64,000 nucleotides of DNA, from assembly GCA_022113835.1 (NCBI GenBank), contig JAILWY010000005.1, positions 2,126,501-2,190,500 on the forward strand, in the 5' to 3' direction. Shown here piece by piece: positions 1 through 11,658 of the stretch. This stretch comes from Atopsyche davidsoni. Taxonomy: Eukaryota > Arthropoda > Insecta > Trichoptera > Hydrobiosidae. How positions within the stretch are numbered: the stretch's first letter is position 1; each line of letters begins with the position of its first letter. Below the pieces are notes generated by a model. It was not told the DNA's origin. It was given only the letters and a program-made list of their open reading frames with translations, and ran no database searches. The translations under genes were made by a program, and so were the position numbers.

Positions 1-3000
1 AACTCTCTAAAGATGGCATTACAATAATCGTGGCACAATACCCAATAACGTGGTATTTATAATTACAATGATTTTGCATACAAAAGAATAATTAAATTCA
101 TGGGATATACATTATCGATTAAAGAAACTCACAATTTAGTATAAATTCAATTATTTACACTTTTATTAAATTGTATATTTCATAATGTTATATTCAAATA
201 TTTATCTTAACATAAATAACGAATTTGAATTAATGAGCATTACATGATATTTGATAAGCCTTGGATAGGCAAAACTATAGTGCAAAGTGAAAAAAAGAAT
301 AGTTATAAGATCAAGTTGTTAACATGACATTAATACATTTCATGTTTAAAATATTGAGTAAATAAATGTGATTAATAATAAATCAAAGGTTTATTACTTT
401 TGGATAGTATATAAAGTGAAATAACGAGATCCTGCTACGGGCAATAAAGCAACGAGAAATTATAACATCGCAACGGAAACCATCGCTCACAGAACAGAAA
501 TGTATTTTGTTCCTTGACCGAACGAGAAGACAACAGAAAAGCAATCTTGTTAGATTATGTTATAAGCTCCACGAAGTTGACTTAATTCTACATAAGGGTA
601 TATATATAAATAATCAATATATTCCTGTCCTCTCCCGAATTGTACTTTCTCAAATATGCAGGCAAATAAGTAAACATTGCATCAATTATTATTTATAATA
701 TTAACACAATCTTCAATTAATTTAATTATATGTTTATCATCGGTAATATCGTAAGATTATATGTTTGGTCAAAACGAATAGTTTTAAGTCATTGTTAGTA
801 GGATTTTTTTTTATAGATTATGATTTTTTTCTGAGCCTCTGCAAGTTGTGGAGTTTGCATAATTCTTTTATCAAGTAACTGTTAAGGTGTAACTAAAATT
901 ATATTTTAACCACCTAGTAGTCCAGTGGCTAACACTCTTGTAAAATAAAAATAAAAATCACACATACAAAGTCCTTACATATATGTAACTGTAGCAGATT
1001 ATGTTTTTATTCTAAGAAAATAAAATATTTTAAGTGTCTAAAAAATATTTAAAATTTAACAGGTCATAAACGTTTATCTAAAAACACGTGTTATGAATTT
1101 GCTTGCAGAGTTTCATCATACTTAAATTAAACTCGTGCATATATCTTACCAATCGTTCAGTATAACTCCAGCTTAAGAGCGATACAACGCCTTGTTTATT
1201 GGCAACAGATATGAGTAATGAGAACTGACAGAGGCCAGGCAAGAAACACGGACCAATTTATCTCTACCAATTATAAAAAACCATTCTCTAGTCAGCGCCG
1301 TCCGTTCTCGATTTTGTTAACGGTTGTACAGACAAGACGAGGGATCGATGATTTATTTATATTTTTTAATTTTTTTAGTTCATATTGTTAGCGCTATGCT
1401 TAAAAGGAATGTGTTGGAATAAATTAGTGTTTCGTAATGTATGTACGCTTATCTATGCTTTAAAGCTAACCTAAGAGTAAATACAATACAAAACGTTTTC
1501 ATGATAAGCCTGAATACAATTTATTGAAAAATTATAAAATACACACTTAAAAAAAACAACTTCAAACAGTTTAACGTTGATTTAAACATAGATTTTTAAA
1601 AAGTTGAATATTTTGAAAATATGTTACTAATCAGTATATATATATATAATATACCTAATAATCAATTTTTAATGATGAAAATCTTTTTTAATTTTAAATC
1701 TGTCTTATTAACGAAGGGTTCGCTTTATGGTTGGCATGTTAGTGTTGCTCGTTTGAGATTGATAAAAAAACAAATTTCATTTGCACTGCAAGTACTCATA
1801 TATTTTTTCCATGCGTTATATTTCAATCTCATCGCAATAATTTTAAAATCAAACTATGCCAGTTATGAGAAAAGCAGAAAATTATCGTTGCCATGAACAA
1901 AAAAACTGTCCCCCTCGTAATAATAAAAATACACATTATTTGTCGCATTGCGTACCTGGGGACGAATATTAAAAATAAACTAACGAGTTATGCCTGTTAT
2001 CAATATTAGCTATTAAAAAAAACAAAGGTGGTATTCGTTGCTTGAGATTCGTAAAGTACACAACTTTAAAATAATGGAAAAAAAATATAGTTTATAGCGT
2101 TTATCATAAACATTGATACTTTACGTCTACCGGTAGCTATAACTTCGGCAAAACCTCGTATCGTAAATTCTGTAATCACGATCGCAAAAAAGATGCGCCA
2201 GTGCACTCGGCTGGTGCAAAAGACGGCATGTATATGAGAGATGGTTATTTGCAGCTGCGAGTAGAATTGGTATTGAAAAGTTATGGCGGACTTATTGTTG
2301 CATGTTTATTGGAGGGTCGAACCTCAATAAGTTAAATTAAATACCAGCAAATGAAATTCTACTGTACTCTCATCTCTCAAATCCTTTTTACAAATATTAG
2401 TGATGTGCATAAACGATTTATTCAAGTAATTCAACACAAGATAATCGACTAAAATACTGTAATTTTTCAAATAAAAAACAGATTATTATGAAAGGTTTAA
2501 ATTTAAGTGAATAATAAAACTGCTCGCGAAAGAGTGTGTATCATTTCACGTGGCTTCATATTTTACACGTTACGCAGTATTTAAAAGAACGCAACCTTCA
2601 AATGATGTACTCCAAACTAACAACCCAAACAACCCCGTCACTCTTGACCGGCATAACAACCCTTACTTGTCTAGTTCTGACCCTCGGAATTAGTCCGTCC
2701 TCTCTCCACAGACAGCTGTCTGGCGCAAGTCGGACCTCCTGGTAATTATTGTTGTGCCTCCGGAGGCGTGGCGGGTCATAATTAATTTGTTAATTCGGCC
2801 CAATAAAGAAACCATTGAGCACTTTCATATTCATGAGACCAGGATACCATATGTCTTCGGGAGAACCGCTGCCCAAACATTTCCTTTATGAGCATATAAT
2901 ATGTGGCTTAAGATAACAAAGCTTTTTTTTTCGTTGAAATTTTGTGATAGTTTATTATAAATATTTAAAAATCTACCCTGTTATTTTAAAAGTAGTAGTT

Positions 3001-4010
3001 AAACTAGTATTATATAGTTAAAAACCTTTGCAGCCGCAGCCGACTTCTAAAGTTTTTTAACTACTTAGTTTAATTTTATTTACGAGGTACTCTTGAAAAA
3101 TATGTATGATTATCATTATCAATGAGTCAAACCATCAATGGTTATTAATTGTTAACAAATTTGATATTCTCAGTAAACACAACGTTTTATGTTATTTTGG
3201 TTTCGGTATTTCACTTTATTTAAAATTACCTAGAAAAATCAATCTCCAATCTTTTCCTACAAAATAAATATTAAGAAATAAAATCAGCAAATTTTAATAT
3301 CGTCTTTCAATTTCCTAAATATAATTTAATAGCCTGTACGGAGCAAACAAGAAAAAGTTAATAATACCCTTATTTGCGGAAGCCGATATTTTAATTCCGA
3401 CAAAATAACAAGCCCCCAATAATCCCTCATGAACTTAATTACCGACTCGGTCCAAAGTATTGAAATTCTTCTGCTCGGTTATTATCTCTTTTTTCTCCTT
3501 AATATTCCAAACATAGCTCAAGAAAACCACTCTCCCTTGAGAAATATACGAATTATATGAAAATTATAATTCCATTATTATTGTACAGGATACTTTGCGT
3601 TTTTCCGAAGAACTTTTCTATAAGGGCAGCATCTCTATCGGCTAGCATTCCTAATGTAATTTCAAATTCTTCATCAACTTTCTGTACTTCAAAGGACTTC
3701 TTTTAGAAAAAGGAGTTTAATTATCAATTAGATCTCGTCGCTTTAAAAAAAAATACAGAGATTTTAAAATCATTCGTGCATAATTTTTTTTCTTCATATT
3801 ATGTAACAAGAAATTATTGTATCTTTGTTTGTGTTCATAATTTATGCTATTTAGTAGAATGTCAAATGATTTATAAATAATTCTTATTTGTTCTGAGATC
3901 CTGAACTTTTTTTTTACATAATTTTTTCAAAATTTGTAAGTAGTGACATTGGAATCGATTCGAGTGAATTAATAATTTATTTGTGGTTTTTGATACCAAA
4001 ATTATACAAA
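1..4010. other. A+T-rich stretch without a recognisable gene
   Basis: I see no gene here. The open frames are short (up to about 90 codons), low in complexity and rich in Ile, Lys, Asn and Phe, as expected by chance in A+T-rich DNA. Around 2740-2815 a slightly GC-richer patch contains several TAAT cores and a CCAATAAA, which could be homeodomain sites, but motif density alone is weak evidence. A sequence resembling a Pol III A box (TAGTCCAGTGGCTA) lies near 918-931 with no B box nearby. Confidence 0.5.
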
Positions 4011-4021
4011 CATATTTTTTT

Positions 4022-4189
4022 ATTCTTGTCGAGGGACAAGGCATTTGATTCGTGAAGATCCATTATTATAATGATAAAAGTAACTTTGTATTTCGTCTTC
4101 ACATTGAGTTTATTTACATTATTTGCATTACTAGTTTCGACCCGATACACTGGATCATCATCAGATGCTAACTAAACTGAACAGTGTAT
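4022..4189 (-). mobile_element. Family 1 ribozyme-bearing retroposon-like insertion, single copy unit
   Basis: This 168-bp unit matches the arms of the palindromes at 13677-13945 and 33398-33667. It is flanked by a perfect 11-bp direct repeat, CATATTTTTTT, at 4011-4021 and 4190-4200, which I read as the target-site duplication. On the minus strand the unit starts about 21 nt before a hammerhead-like motif (4125-4168) and ends in a tail containing CTTGTCCCTCGACAAG near 4025-4040, itself able to form a small hairpin. It has no coding capacity. Variable-length duplications across the family (11 bp here, 9 bp at 13.7 kb) suggest target-primed insertion. The size and single ribozyme resemble animal retrozymes or Penelope-like element ends; that assignment is inference. 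Confidence 0.7.
4125..4168 (-). ncRNA. Type I hammerhead-ribozyme-like motif (family 1)
   Basis: Read on the minus strand, GCAT is followed by CTGATGA (4158-4164), one extra T, a hairpin (GATCCA, loop, CGGGTC, five pairs including one G-U), GAAA (4135-4138), the palindrome ACTAGT formed with the last A of GAAA, a cleavage-position A, and ATGC. GCAT and ATGC are complementary and form stem I. The order of stem I, box, stem II, GAAA, very short stem III and stem I is that of a type I hammerhead. The extra nucleotide after CTGATGA is non-canonical, so activity is uncertain. Confidence 0.55.
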
Positions 4190-4200
4190 CATATTTTTTT

Positions 4201-4689
4201 AAGATAAGCATAACTATAGATATTTGTATATAACACATAAAAAAGTCGTTAATATTAAAAAATAATCTCGTTCTATATATTGTAAAGCTATTCATGAATA
4301 AATTGTAAATTCAATTGTATTCCGTGTTGAAAACACTCAAATTCACAAAAAAAAAAAAAATTAAATCGCATTCAAGAAAAATATTCCGCGATACAGTACA
4401 GGAAGCACTGAATTAGTCCAAAGGCTCTTTCAGCGGAGTATTATTCAAAACGCGTGCAGTTTTTAAAGCTCGGATTATTTTAAGTCTGAAAAGAAAGCTG
4501 GAAATCCTCGGGTTTGCGTCTCGGCTGAGGCCCGACTGGCTTATTCATTTGCAAGATGGAGAAACGCGGAGCTTTTATTTTTCATCGCCAGGCGAGACCG
4601 GAATACTTACATTCGACGGAATGTGTATTGTATTGTATTGCAATATTCCGGGGGCACTGTGAATATAAAAAAAAAAAAAAAAAAAACTA
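4201..4689. other. A+T-rich spacer
   Basis: No gene seen. It contains a run of A near 4350 and becomes GC-richer toward 4500-4690, where a 20-bp A tract (about 4667-4686) interrupts an otherwise mixed sequence. Confidence 0.5.
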
Positions 4690-5060
4690 TTTTAAAGCAG
4701 TCACCGGGGGCGGTCATCGGCCGGGCGCGCATAGTTTATTAAACCTTTTGCATTGAACGCAAAGCCTTCCGGGATATTTTTATTTGAGCATTTGAAAAGG
4801 GGGCACTTTAAAACCAATTGCATTCACATAATCCAAGTCTGTAGTAATTGGCAAGAGCGTTAGATCGAATTAGGCCCCGCTAGGGCCGTGCACCTCCGCG
4901 GGGTCTCCTTGGTCTTCATTAGTATTCCCGCGGGTCGCCTCTCTTCACACAGATCGGGAAAAATAGCGCTCTTTTGTTTTTTCCGCCGGCATTTCCCGCC
5001 AATGGCAAACGAGCCGCCATATTGGGCGCCATATCTAATTTTAAGAACACTCGGAGGCGT
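4690..5060. promoter_or_regulatory. GC-rich island, possible conserved regulatory element
   Basis: About 370 bp are clearly richer in G, C and CpG than the flanks, with blocks such as CGGCCGGGCGCGC near 4720 and CTCCGCGGGG near 4893. GCCGCCATATTG and GCGCCATAT near 5011-5033 resemble YY1/Pho-type GCCAT cores. The open frame at 4888-5073 (61 codons) has no recognisable domain and no clear splice context. In an A+T-rich insect genome such islands are often promoters, exons or conserved non-coding elements. I cannot tell which applies here. Confidence 0.2.
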
Positions 5061-8000
5061 AATGGGGATTTGAATAGAATAGGCTTTCGCTAATGTTATG
5101 CGATTCCTTTCTCGGAAGCTTTGAGTCGAAACTTTAAGGACAAAATTCTATATATGCATTAATTGCTTAAGACTGTGGTATTGTTGTGATGCAGGCTTAA
5201 AAAATATATTTAATTTAATTTCTGTTATTTTTTAATATTATTCTTCACTGTAGAAACAATTTTTCGTGTTTCAATATTTCTGCACATTAAAGCTGTAATT
5301 GTAAAACAGTTTTTTAGTTAAATAAAATAACTCAAAGAATGTTGATAATATATTTATATATATTTTTATGCATAGTACATTTTACAATGATGAACTATCA
5401 TTTTTTAACAACTTCTGCGTCTTTGTTTTAATACTTACACCCCGAACCAAATACAACATACATAATGTCATATATTTCATGCTTATCTCAATAAATTGAA
5501 TATAAATCAATTTATTCAACAATTTATATTCATTTTGATCACCAGAGACGCCGATGTAAATAATATAATATGCCAGAGGATAGCCTAAGTATTCGGTGGC
5601 ATTTTGCCCCGACGTAATTCTCCCATAAGGAACCCTCGATAAATTCCAATCACGATTGTTTCATAAAAGCTCTTGCATATTATCGAAGCGCCCGCGGTAC
5701 AGTCGCAAGACTCGCTTCATCTTGCCGCCAGTCAATTTATATTTTAAAGAACTTTACCCCTACTGCTTTATAGAAAAATGCGTAATTTGAATACCATTTA
5801 TAATAAATAAAAAATAAAAAAATAAAAGATCTTGAATATGCAATTCTAGGAAACTACATATATATTACTATGAACCCAAAAGCTATTTTTAGTATAGGAT
5901 CTCATTCTGACGGTACATAACTATGGTAGAAAAATTATGAAATAAATTAAGGTAAACGTAATGAATATAGAAAAAAATTTAATGAAAAATTGTAAACACG
6001 AAAAAATCTAAATTTTCAATATATCTTATCTGCAAAAGTTGCTTCTTATTTACAATTAATATATATTATGGCATAAGCCCACACACACATATATATGTGT
6101 GTGTGTATTATTCAAATCATTTAAAAATGAGCATATATATATTTTTAAATTAACATATTTTTTTCTTTTTTAAGGTGAAGTCATTATTTCTTATCATTTC
6201 TAAAAAAAAAACTAATAAAAGATTTTCGGCCTCTACTTTTTGTCATTTTAATACTGTTTCTATTTAAATGAAATCTTTTTAGTTCATACGTGATTACATA
6301 TTTTACCCACGTAGGTTTTTCACTGCCAAGACTGAAAACGGGGCTAGACAATAGTCACTTTTACATTTTAAAATCTCTGTGCAAATTTGGCTTTTCAAAG
6401 TTACCAGTTGTCATAACATTTAAAAGTAACGTCTCTGAAATTGCATAAGGGTGGCGGTTATGGTTTTTTTTTTTAAACATTTTTGTTTTGATTTTTACCC
6501 CTATTTTTATCTTAACGACGATAATACTTGAAAAATACCGTTTTATTATCGTGAATATCTCGAATTTCTAAAAAGACAATCATTAACAGCGTTACATTGG
6601 CGTAAAAGTAAACTCGTGAGCAAGGCGCCTCACTGTAAGAGTAAGTACAAACATAGGGTGACCAACATTTATTTTTAGAAATCTTTAGTTTTTTAGTGTG
6701 TTCGTAGGTTTTGGCAACCGTTATTGTTAAATTATCCTCTTTAGTAGGAGTTTTTCTATTATGAGTCTTAAAAATAAGGGTGTTGTGACAAATATGAAAA
6801 ACTACAAATAAAAAACTGATTCACTTGGAAGAGTCAAGACAACGCTGAATTTTATGAAAAAAAACCTAGTTTATTAGATAAATGTTTGAAACTGCGCTAA
6901 TTGGATTATTTTCACGATACGTATGATCGAAAACCTATTACAAAGACATTAAATGGTATCCCTGAAAGTTATCAGGTAAAGGTAGACCAAAAATTAAATA
7001 TCTGGAAGGTGTAACGGAAGATAATCTGGATTTAGATTTCCTCTAGTAGAAAATCTATCTGCCTGAAATTTTAAGGTTTATTTTACAAGATACAAGTATT
7101 TTCATGTAATTTAAAATCAAGTCGTTCTGAATTCTAAGTTTTGGTAACGTTACCCTAGTCTCATTGTAAAGAGAGAGTCTTCAGTTACCATAAAGATACA
7201 AGCAGGAATAGCAGTTCAGCATTAAAGGGAAGATCGTAATAAACACGACAGAACAAGCGAGAATCTTCAAATGATGTTAGAATTGTCTGCTGAACAAATA
7301 TGAGGCGGCTTGAAGACGAGATGGCAAGTCAAGCCCTTAATGCGGCATCTCCGCTAAATCCGGGGCTTTTATCTGTGTCGGATTCTACAAAATAGGGTGG
7401 GACGTTAGGGGAAGAAAACATGTACAGGAAAAGAGATAAGGGGTGTTACTATTTAATTAAATTGCGTCAAAAGTCACAGTAATGTTTTTTTTTTGATTTT
7501 ACACTTGGTTCATGTTAAGCTTTAAAAATTTGAATATATTTAATAAATAAAAACATTTTATTTTCAATTTGTTTATGACATATTTATTTAACATTATTTT
7601 ATATCTTGGAATATCTCTTATTGCTTTTTAATATGCTTATTGCAAAAAAAGCTTTGATCCGAAAATGTAATTTAAACAAATATTCTAATAAATTATGCTT
7701 AGCAATGCCTTTGTATGTAAAAAGAGTTCTCGTTTTCGAGTTCACTATTTGCTTTGAAAAAAATATTTTAAATTTATTACAAATCTATAGGCTTCATTAC
7801 AACGTACAAATTATTTCACGTTTCTTAACTCTTATTCACTTTAAAATATAAACGCTTTTCAACATTTTATTTAAATATACATAGTCATTGGTTTTTTTTT
7901 TCTTTTCAATAAAATAACTTTTTGTGTACTCTCATAATAAAATTCTCCGTTCCAAAGTTTGGAATCATCAATCGCATTGCAAATTGTCACAGTGAATTTT

Positions 8001-9935
8001 TAGGGGAGGTACACTTGCTGGAATTTACGTCCCCCGGGATTGGGCTTACTGTAAATATGCAGAAAACATAGACGAATGTGATCCTTTTGATGTGTTCCAT
8101 GTGCTCTGTCATTCCCTTTGTATCGAATCTCTAGCGATCTCCGCGCATTGACATATTTGGCAAACACCCCCGGTGATGAATGCAATTTCCTTACAAAAGC
8201 TGAAGCACTCGAGTAATGTTTTATTAATCATTTCATAACAAAAGTTGAAAGCACTTTTTATAGCATATTTTTTGATAACTAGTTCACTACAGATTTTTTT
8301 ATCATACTGACAGGAGTGTTTTTGTAACTTAATCAGAACATTGTAAAAAATACACTTACACTCAATAAACAGTTACAAAGTTTTTTATTTCATAAATAAT
8401 TGTACAAAAGCAAATTTTTGACTGAATTATAATGATTAAAAATATATCTTTTTGCAATCATTTGAAATCAGTTATCACAACAAAAAAACTTTATATTTTT
8501 GATATGTATAGTATTTGGAAATAATACGACGCAAACGATTAAAACGTCAAAACACTAAATACTTAGGTTGACAACATATTCACGTTATTTTTATTATAGA
8601 ATTTAATTTTGAAAGAGTAGCAAAAAAAATTAAATTAGGTAAAACACAAAAAATATGTTAAAATAAATTTTGCAATAATATTGTTATTTTCAAAATAATT
8701 GGAGTGTGGAAACTCAAATGTAAGTTTAAGTCGAGTGTGTAGAGTTTAGAGATCACTGGGCAATTATTAAGTATTGTGAATAATAATTTTTAAATAAAAC
8801 ATTATTTGTTACAACACCTAAGAGTTAACATTTCAATATTAAATTTGTTACAAACCTTTAACTGTACAGCTACAGCTGAATCACGCTTAAAAGACTTTTT
8901 TACACACACATTGCTTACATGACTTCACTTTCCAATATGAAACTAATGAGCTTTTCCGTAATGTAAATATGAGCTTCTCGCCATATCTATTTTTCACACA
9001 TAAAATATCCTATTTATAAATAATAAATCTTACCAAAAAAGTATATTATTGGTACAAAAAATTTACGAGAATCCAGTTTACGCATATTTTTTGTTATGAA
9101 TTTAATACTATCTAAAAAAAACTTATTTTTGTTCAATATCAATATATACAACAGAAAAATTTAGTGTAAAAAGAAAAAAACTTTTTGAAAAAAAATTAAG
9201 AACAACCGTATTGTACATGTTAAGAAAATCAGTAATTTTTCTTCTTAATATTTAGTAATTGATATTTAAGGGTTGGATGCATGCTGAAACAAGATAAATC
9301 TATTAAATGCCTTTACGAGAAAAAAAATATTTAATCACGTTTTCATATCGAGTAATCAAATATCACACATGTATATTAAAATATTTATACAGAGATGGCA
9401 TATTTTCTTGTTTTATAGAAAACGTGCAAAATCTTATGATATTTTTGAAATGCTTTGTTCTCGCCGTACGTTCCCTAGAAGTTCTTATAAATTTTGGTAT
9501 GCATCTTTTATGGCCTACACGGGGGTGGGAGAGGAGGTCCGCCTCCCCGCATATATTTATATTAAACACAGAAGTTTGCAGCCCCCGACATGCTATGCAC
9601 TGCTTGCATAGCCCGCATTTCCAACAGCCTCTGGCGTCTTCATATGAAACGATTTTCTCATAAATCTATGAACCGACTATGGCGGCATTGTCTGGTGTAT
9701 TTAATGGCTGAAAACCCGTCGCATTTCAAATAAACGAGTGTAATAATATTCGAAGGATGCATTCGTATGAGGGATCAGCGTTTTATATTGATAAATTTGA
9801 GCAAAAACAGAAACTCGTATATTCAAACAAATATTTAAAAAAAGTCATCGTTGCATTTTATTAAAAAATGGCAGAAATGATAATTTAACGATTGTTTTAA
9901 TATCTATATGTTATAATATCATTGATAACTTCAAC
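5061..9935. other. A+T-rich stretch without a recognisable gene
   Basis: No gene is supported. A CA/TA/TG microsatellite, close to a perfect palindrome, lies at 6081-6106. A CATAGGGTGACCAAC near 6653-6667 resembles hAT-type terminal sequence, but no matching second end was found. A 23-codon stretch near 6978-7047 reads as a protein-like fragment (LSGKGRPKIKYLEG and so on), too short to call. The longest open frames (81 to 118 codons at 7606 and 9307) are low-complexity and show no domain. Around 7300-7400 and 8010-8180 the base composition is slightly more balanced. Confidence 0.5.
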
Positions 9936-10069
9936 AGTTCAAACTGTTTGATAATGCCAACGTGAAAAGTTGGCCAAACCGGTCACATGTGGAAAATCAC
10001 TCAAGTATTTTATTAAAAAATATTAAAAGGAATCCCACCAAGAATTCTCTGTCAAAAATATTAAATTTC
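9936..10069 (+). mobile_element. Family 2 insertion, single arm
   Basis: The sequence matches the right arm of the 28352-28605 palindrome: the hammerhead-like segment (about 9944-9991), GTGGAAAATCACTCAAGTA, and the tail CCACCAAG ... CTCTGTCAAAAATATTAAATTTC. There is no inverted left arm, so this is a 5'-truncated single unit. The target-site duplication is not evident. The ribozyme-like core is further decayed: GAAA has become CAAA (9975-9978), which removes the G at the position equivalent to catalytic G12. Confidence 0.6.
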
Positions 10070-10419
10070 CAAGTATAAAGTCTTAAAATATTTGAATACA
10101 TTTGATATTATCGATACTCGTAAGATCAACAAAAAAAATTAAGTAATATGTTGTAAGCACAAAAAAAATGCATAAAATTCATCAGAAAATCAGCTAAGCT
10201 CGTAAGAGTCACTCTACTTGTTTTTTTTTTATTTCAAACGAAAAAATAATGTATACACTTAAATACATCCCCACAAAATGGGTCTTGTCAAATAAAATAA
10301 ATAAAAAAAATTACGTATACGCACAGCCTGCGCGCTAGATCAGAGGACAGCCCTAAGAACTATTGTTAATTTAATTAATGAAAAATAAAGGAAATTTGAA
10401 ATTTTTTTTTTCAACTCAC

Positions 10420-10760
10420 CCCTGGGATGTTCAGCACGTCTTCGCGCGTCGTTCATCATCCGCCCGGCGATGTCTCACGCTCGTAAAGCAAAAAAGCGCA
10501 CCGCGGTAATCGGAGGAACAGTCGCCCGCCGTCGGCCCGAGCTGCCCCGCCGTATTTTCTTATTACCCGGTTAACAGCGAATCCGCGTACATTATAATAG
10601 AGGCGCGACTCGCTGCCGAGTAATGGAGAGATACGGCCGGTTTATTGCGTCTTCACGTGCCCCGTAATGGCGCACACACACTGTAAATAATTTCATTTAA
10701 GTTTACGATCCGCGTGGCTCGCTTCCGTCGCGTGATGCGCCGCGTGGCCGACGAGCCGAT
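10420..10760 (-). promoter_or_regulatory. CpG-rich island with a possible first exon on the minus strand
   Basis: This is one of the most GC- and CpG-rich stretches of the window, in sharp contrast to the poly-T/A flanks. On the minus strand an ATG at 10459 is followed by 13 open codons (MMNDARRRAEHPR) and then GTGAGTTG at 10419-10412, a strong match to the animal splice-donor consensus. The island upstream on that strand (10460-10760) would be promoter and 5' UTR. It contains a CACGTG E-box near 10656 and several CG-rich words. No TATA box is obvious. The peptide is too short to identify. Alternatively this is a conserved non-coding enhancer and the donor is chance. Confidence 0.25.
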
Positions 10761-11484
10761 GTACCTGATACGTTTTAAAACGCCGGAATTTCTCGCGTTT
10801 CGCTTACCACCTGTGTATAAATATTTTCTGGTGATGAACTCAAGTAAACTGACCCTTTAGAAATCAAATTTTATTATCTACCTACCTAATGTAATACAGT
10901 AATAGCCCGCTTTACGCGAGGGATACGTTCCGGAAAAAATCGCGTATATCGGGGTTTACAATTAAACATACATACATAGTCGAAACTTAATACAAAAAAA
11001 TACGAATCATTTGAATCAATCACTATGATTCTTAAAACACTTAATGCAGTATTACATGTTATTTTTACTGAAAAATACATCTATTGTCTTTTGGGTAGCG
11101 TTTCTTTTACGTTCTTGTACCTGATACGTTTTAAAACGCCGGAATATCTCGCGTTTCGCTTACCACTTGTGTATTAATATTTTCTGGTGATAAACTCAAG
11201 TGTGCTAATTTTCGCAACACCGAATAAATATTCACCCTGATCCTTAAGAAATCAAAATTTTACTATCTACCTACCTAATGTAATACACTAATACCCCGCT
11301 TTACATTCAGGAAAAAATCGCGTTAAGTGAAATTCGCGTATATCGGGGCTTACGATTAAACATACATAACAAAAATATACGAATAATTTTTTAATTCTAA
11401 GAACACTTTCTGCAGTATTACATGTTATTTTTACTGAAAAATACATTTATTGTCTTTTGGGTAGCGTTTCTTTTACGTTCTTGT
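10761..11484 (+). repeat. 356-bp tandem duplication spanning a transposon end and its flank
   Basis: The segment beginning GTACCTGATACG at 10761 recurs at 11117 and runs to about 11484. Shared blocks include CTCGCGTTTCGCTTACCAC, ATCTACCTACCTAATGTAATACA, ATTACATGTTATTTTTACTG and TGTCTTTTGGGTAGCGTTTC. The copies differ by substitutions and by an internal gap of roughly 40 bp in the first copy. The duplicated unit contains host-like flank plus the first part of a terminal-inverted-repeat transposon, so duplication followed the insertion. Confidence 0.8.
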
Positions 11485-11656
11485 AAAATACGTTCATAAC
11501 ACTCAACGCTGTTTTTAATTGTTAAAATAAGTCAATGACTACATTATGTTCTTACACATTATTAAATAGGAAATTCGCATAATGCGTTATTAATGCGCAA
11601 ATTCGCGTTATAGTGAAACCGCGCATAACGGGGTCGCGTAAAGCGGGGTATTACTG
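10897..11656. mobile_element. Pogo-like (Tc1/mariner superfamily) non-autonomous element
   Basis: The left end starts CAGTAATAGCCCGCTTTACG and the right end is its inverse (CGTAAAGCGGGGTATTACTG). Both are flanked by TA (10895-10896 and 11657-11658), the target of Tc1/mariner elements. A second left-end copy at about 11287 (CACTAATACCCCGC) lies inside because of the tandem duplication of the left end and flank. Without the duplication the element would be about 370-400 bp, the size of a MITE. Interior words such as GTATATCGGGG, CGCGTTAAG and AATTCGCGTTAT are typical of such terminal regions. No transposase coding is present. Assignment to pogo rather than another TA-targeting group rests on the terminal CAGTA-type sequence and is moderate. 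Confidence 0.65.
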
Positions 11657-11658
11657 TA

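Noticed and set aside
914..931. A-box-like TAGTCCAGTGGCTA
   Set aside because: No B box or tRNA fold nearby; a single box is too common.
6653..6667. CATAGGGTGACCAAC as a hAT-type terminus
   Set aside because: No matching inverse end or 8-bp duplication found.
6978..7050. Short protein-like frame GKGRPKIKYLEGVTEDNL
   Set aside because: Only 23 codons, bounded by stops; cannot be separated from chance.
9307..9663. 118-codon frame overlapping two others on both strands
   Set aside because: Three overlapping frames in one patch and no domain; composition-driven.
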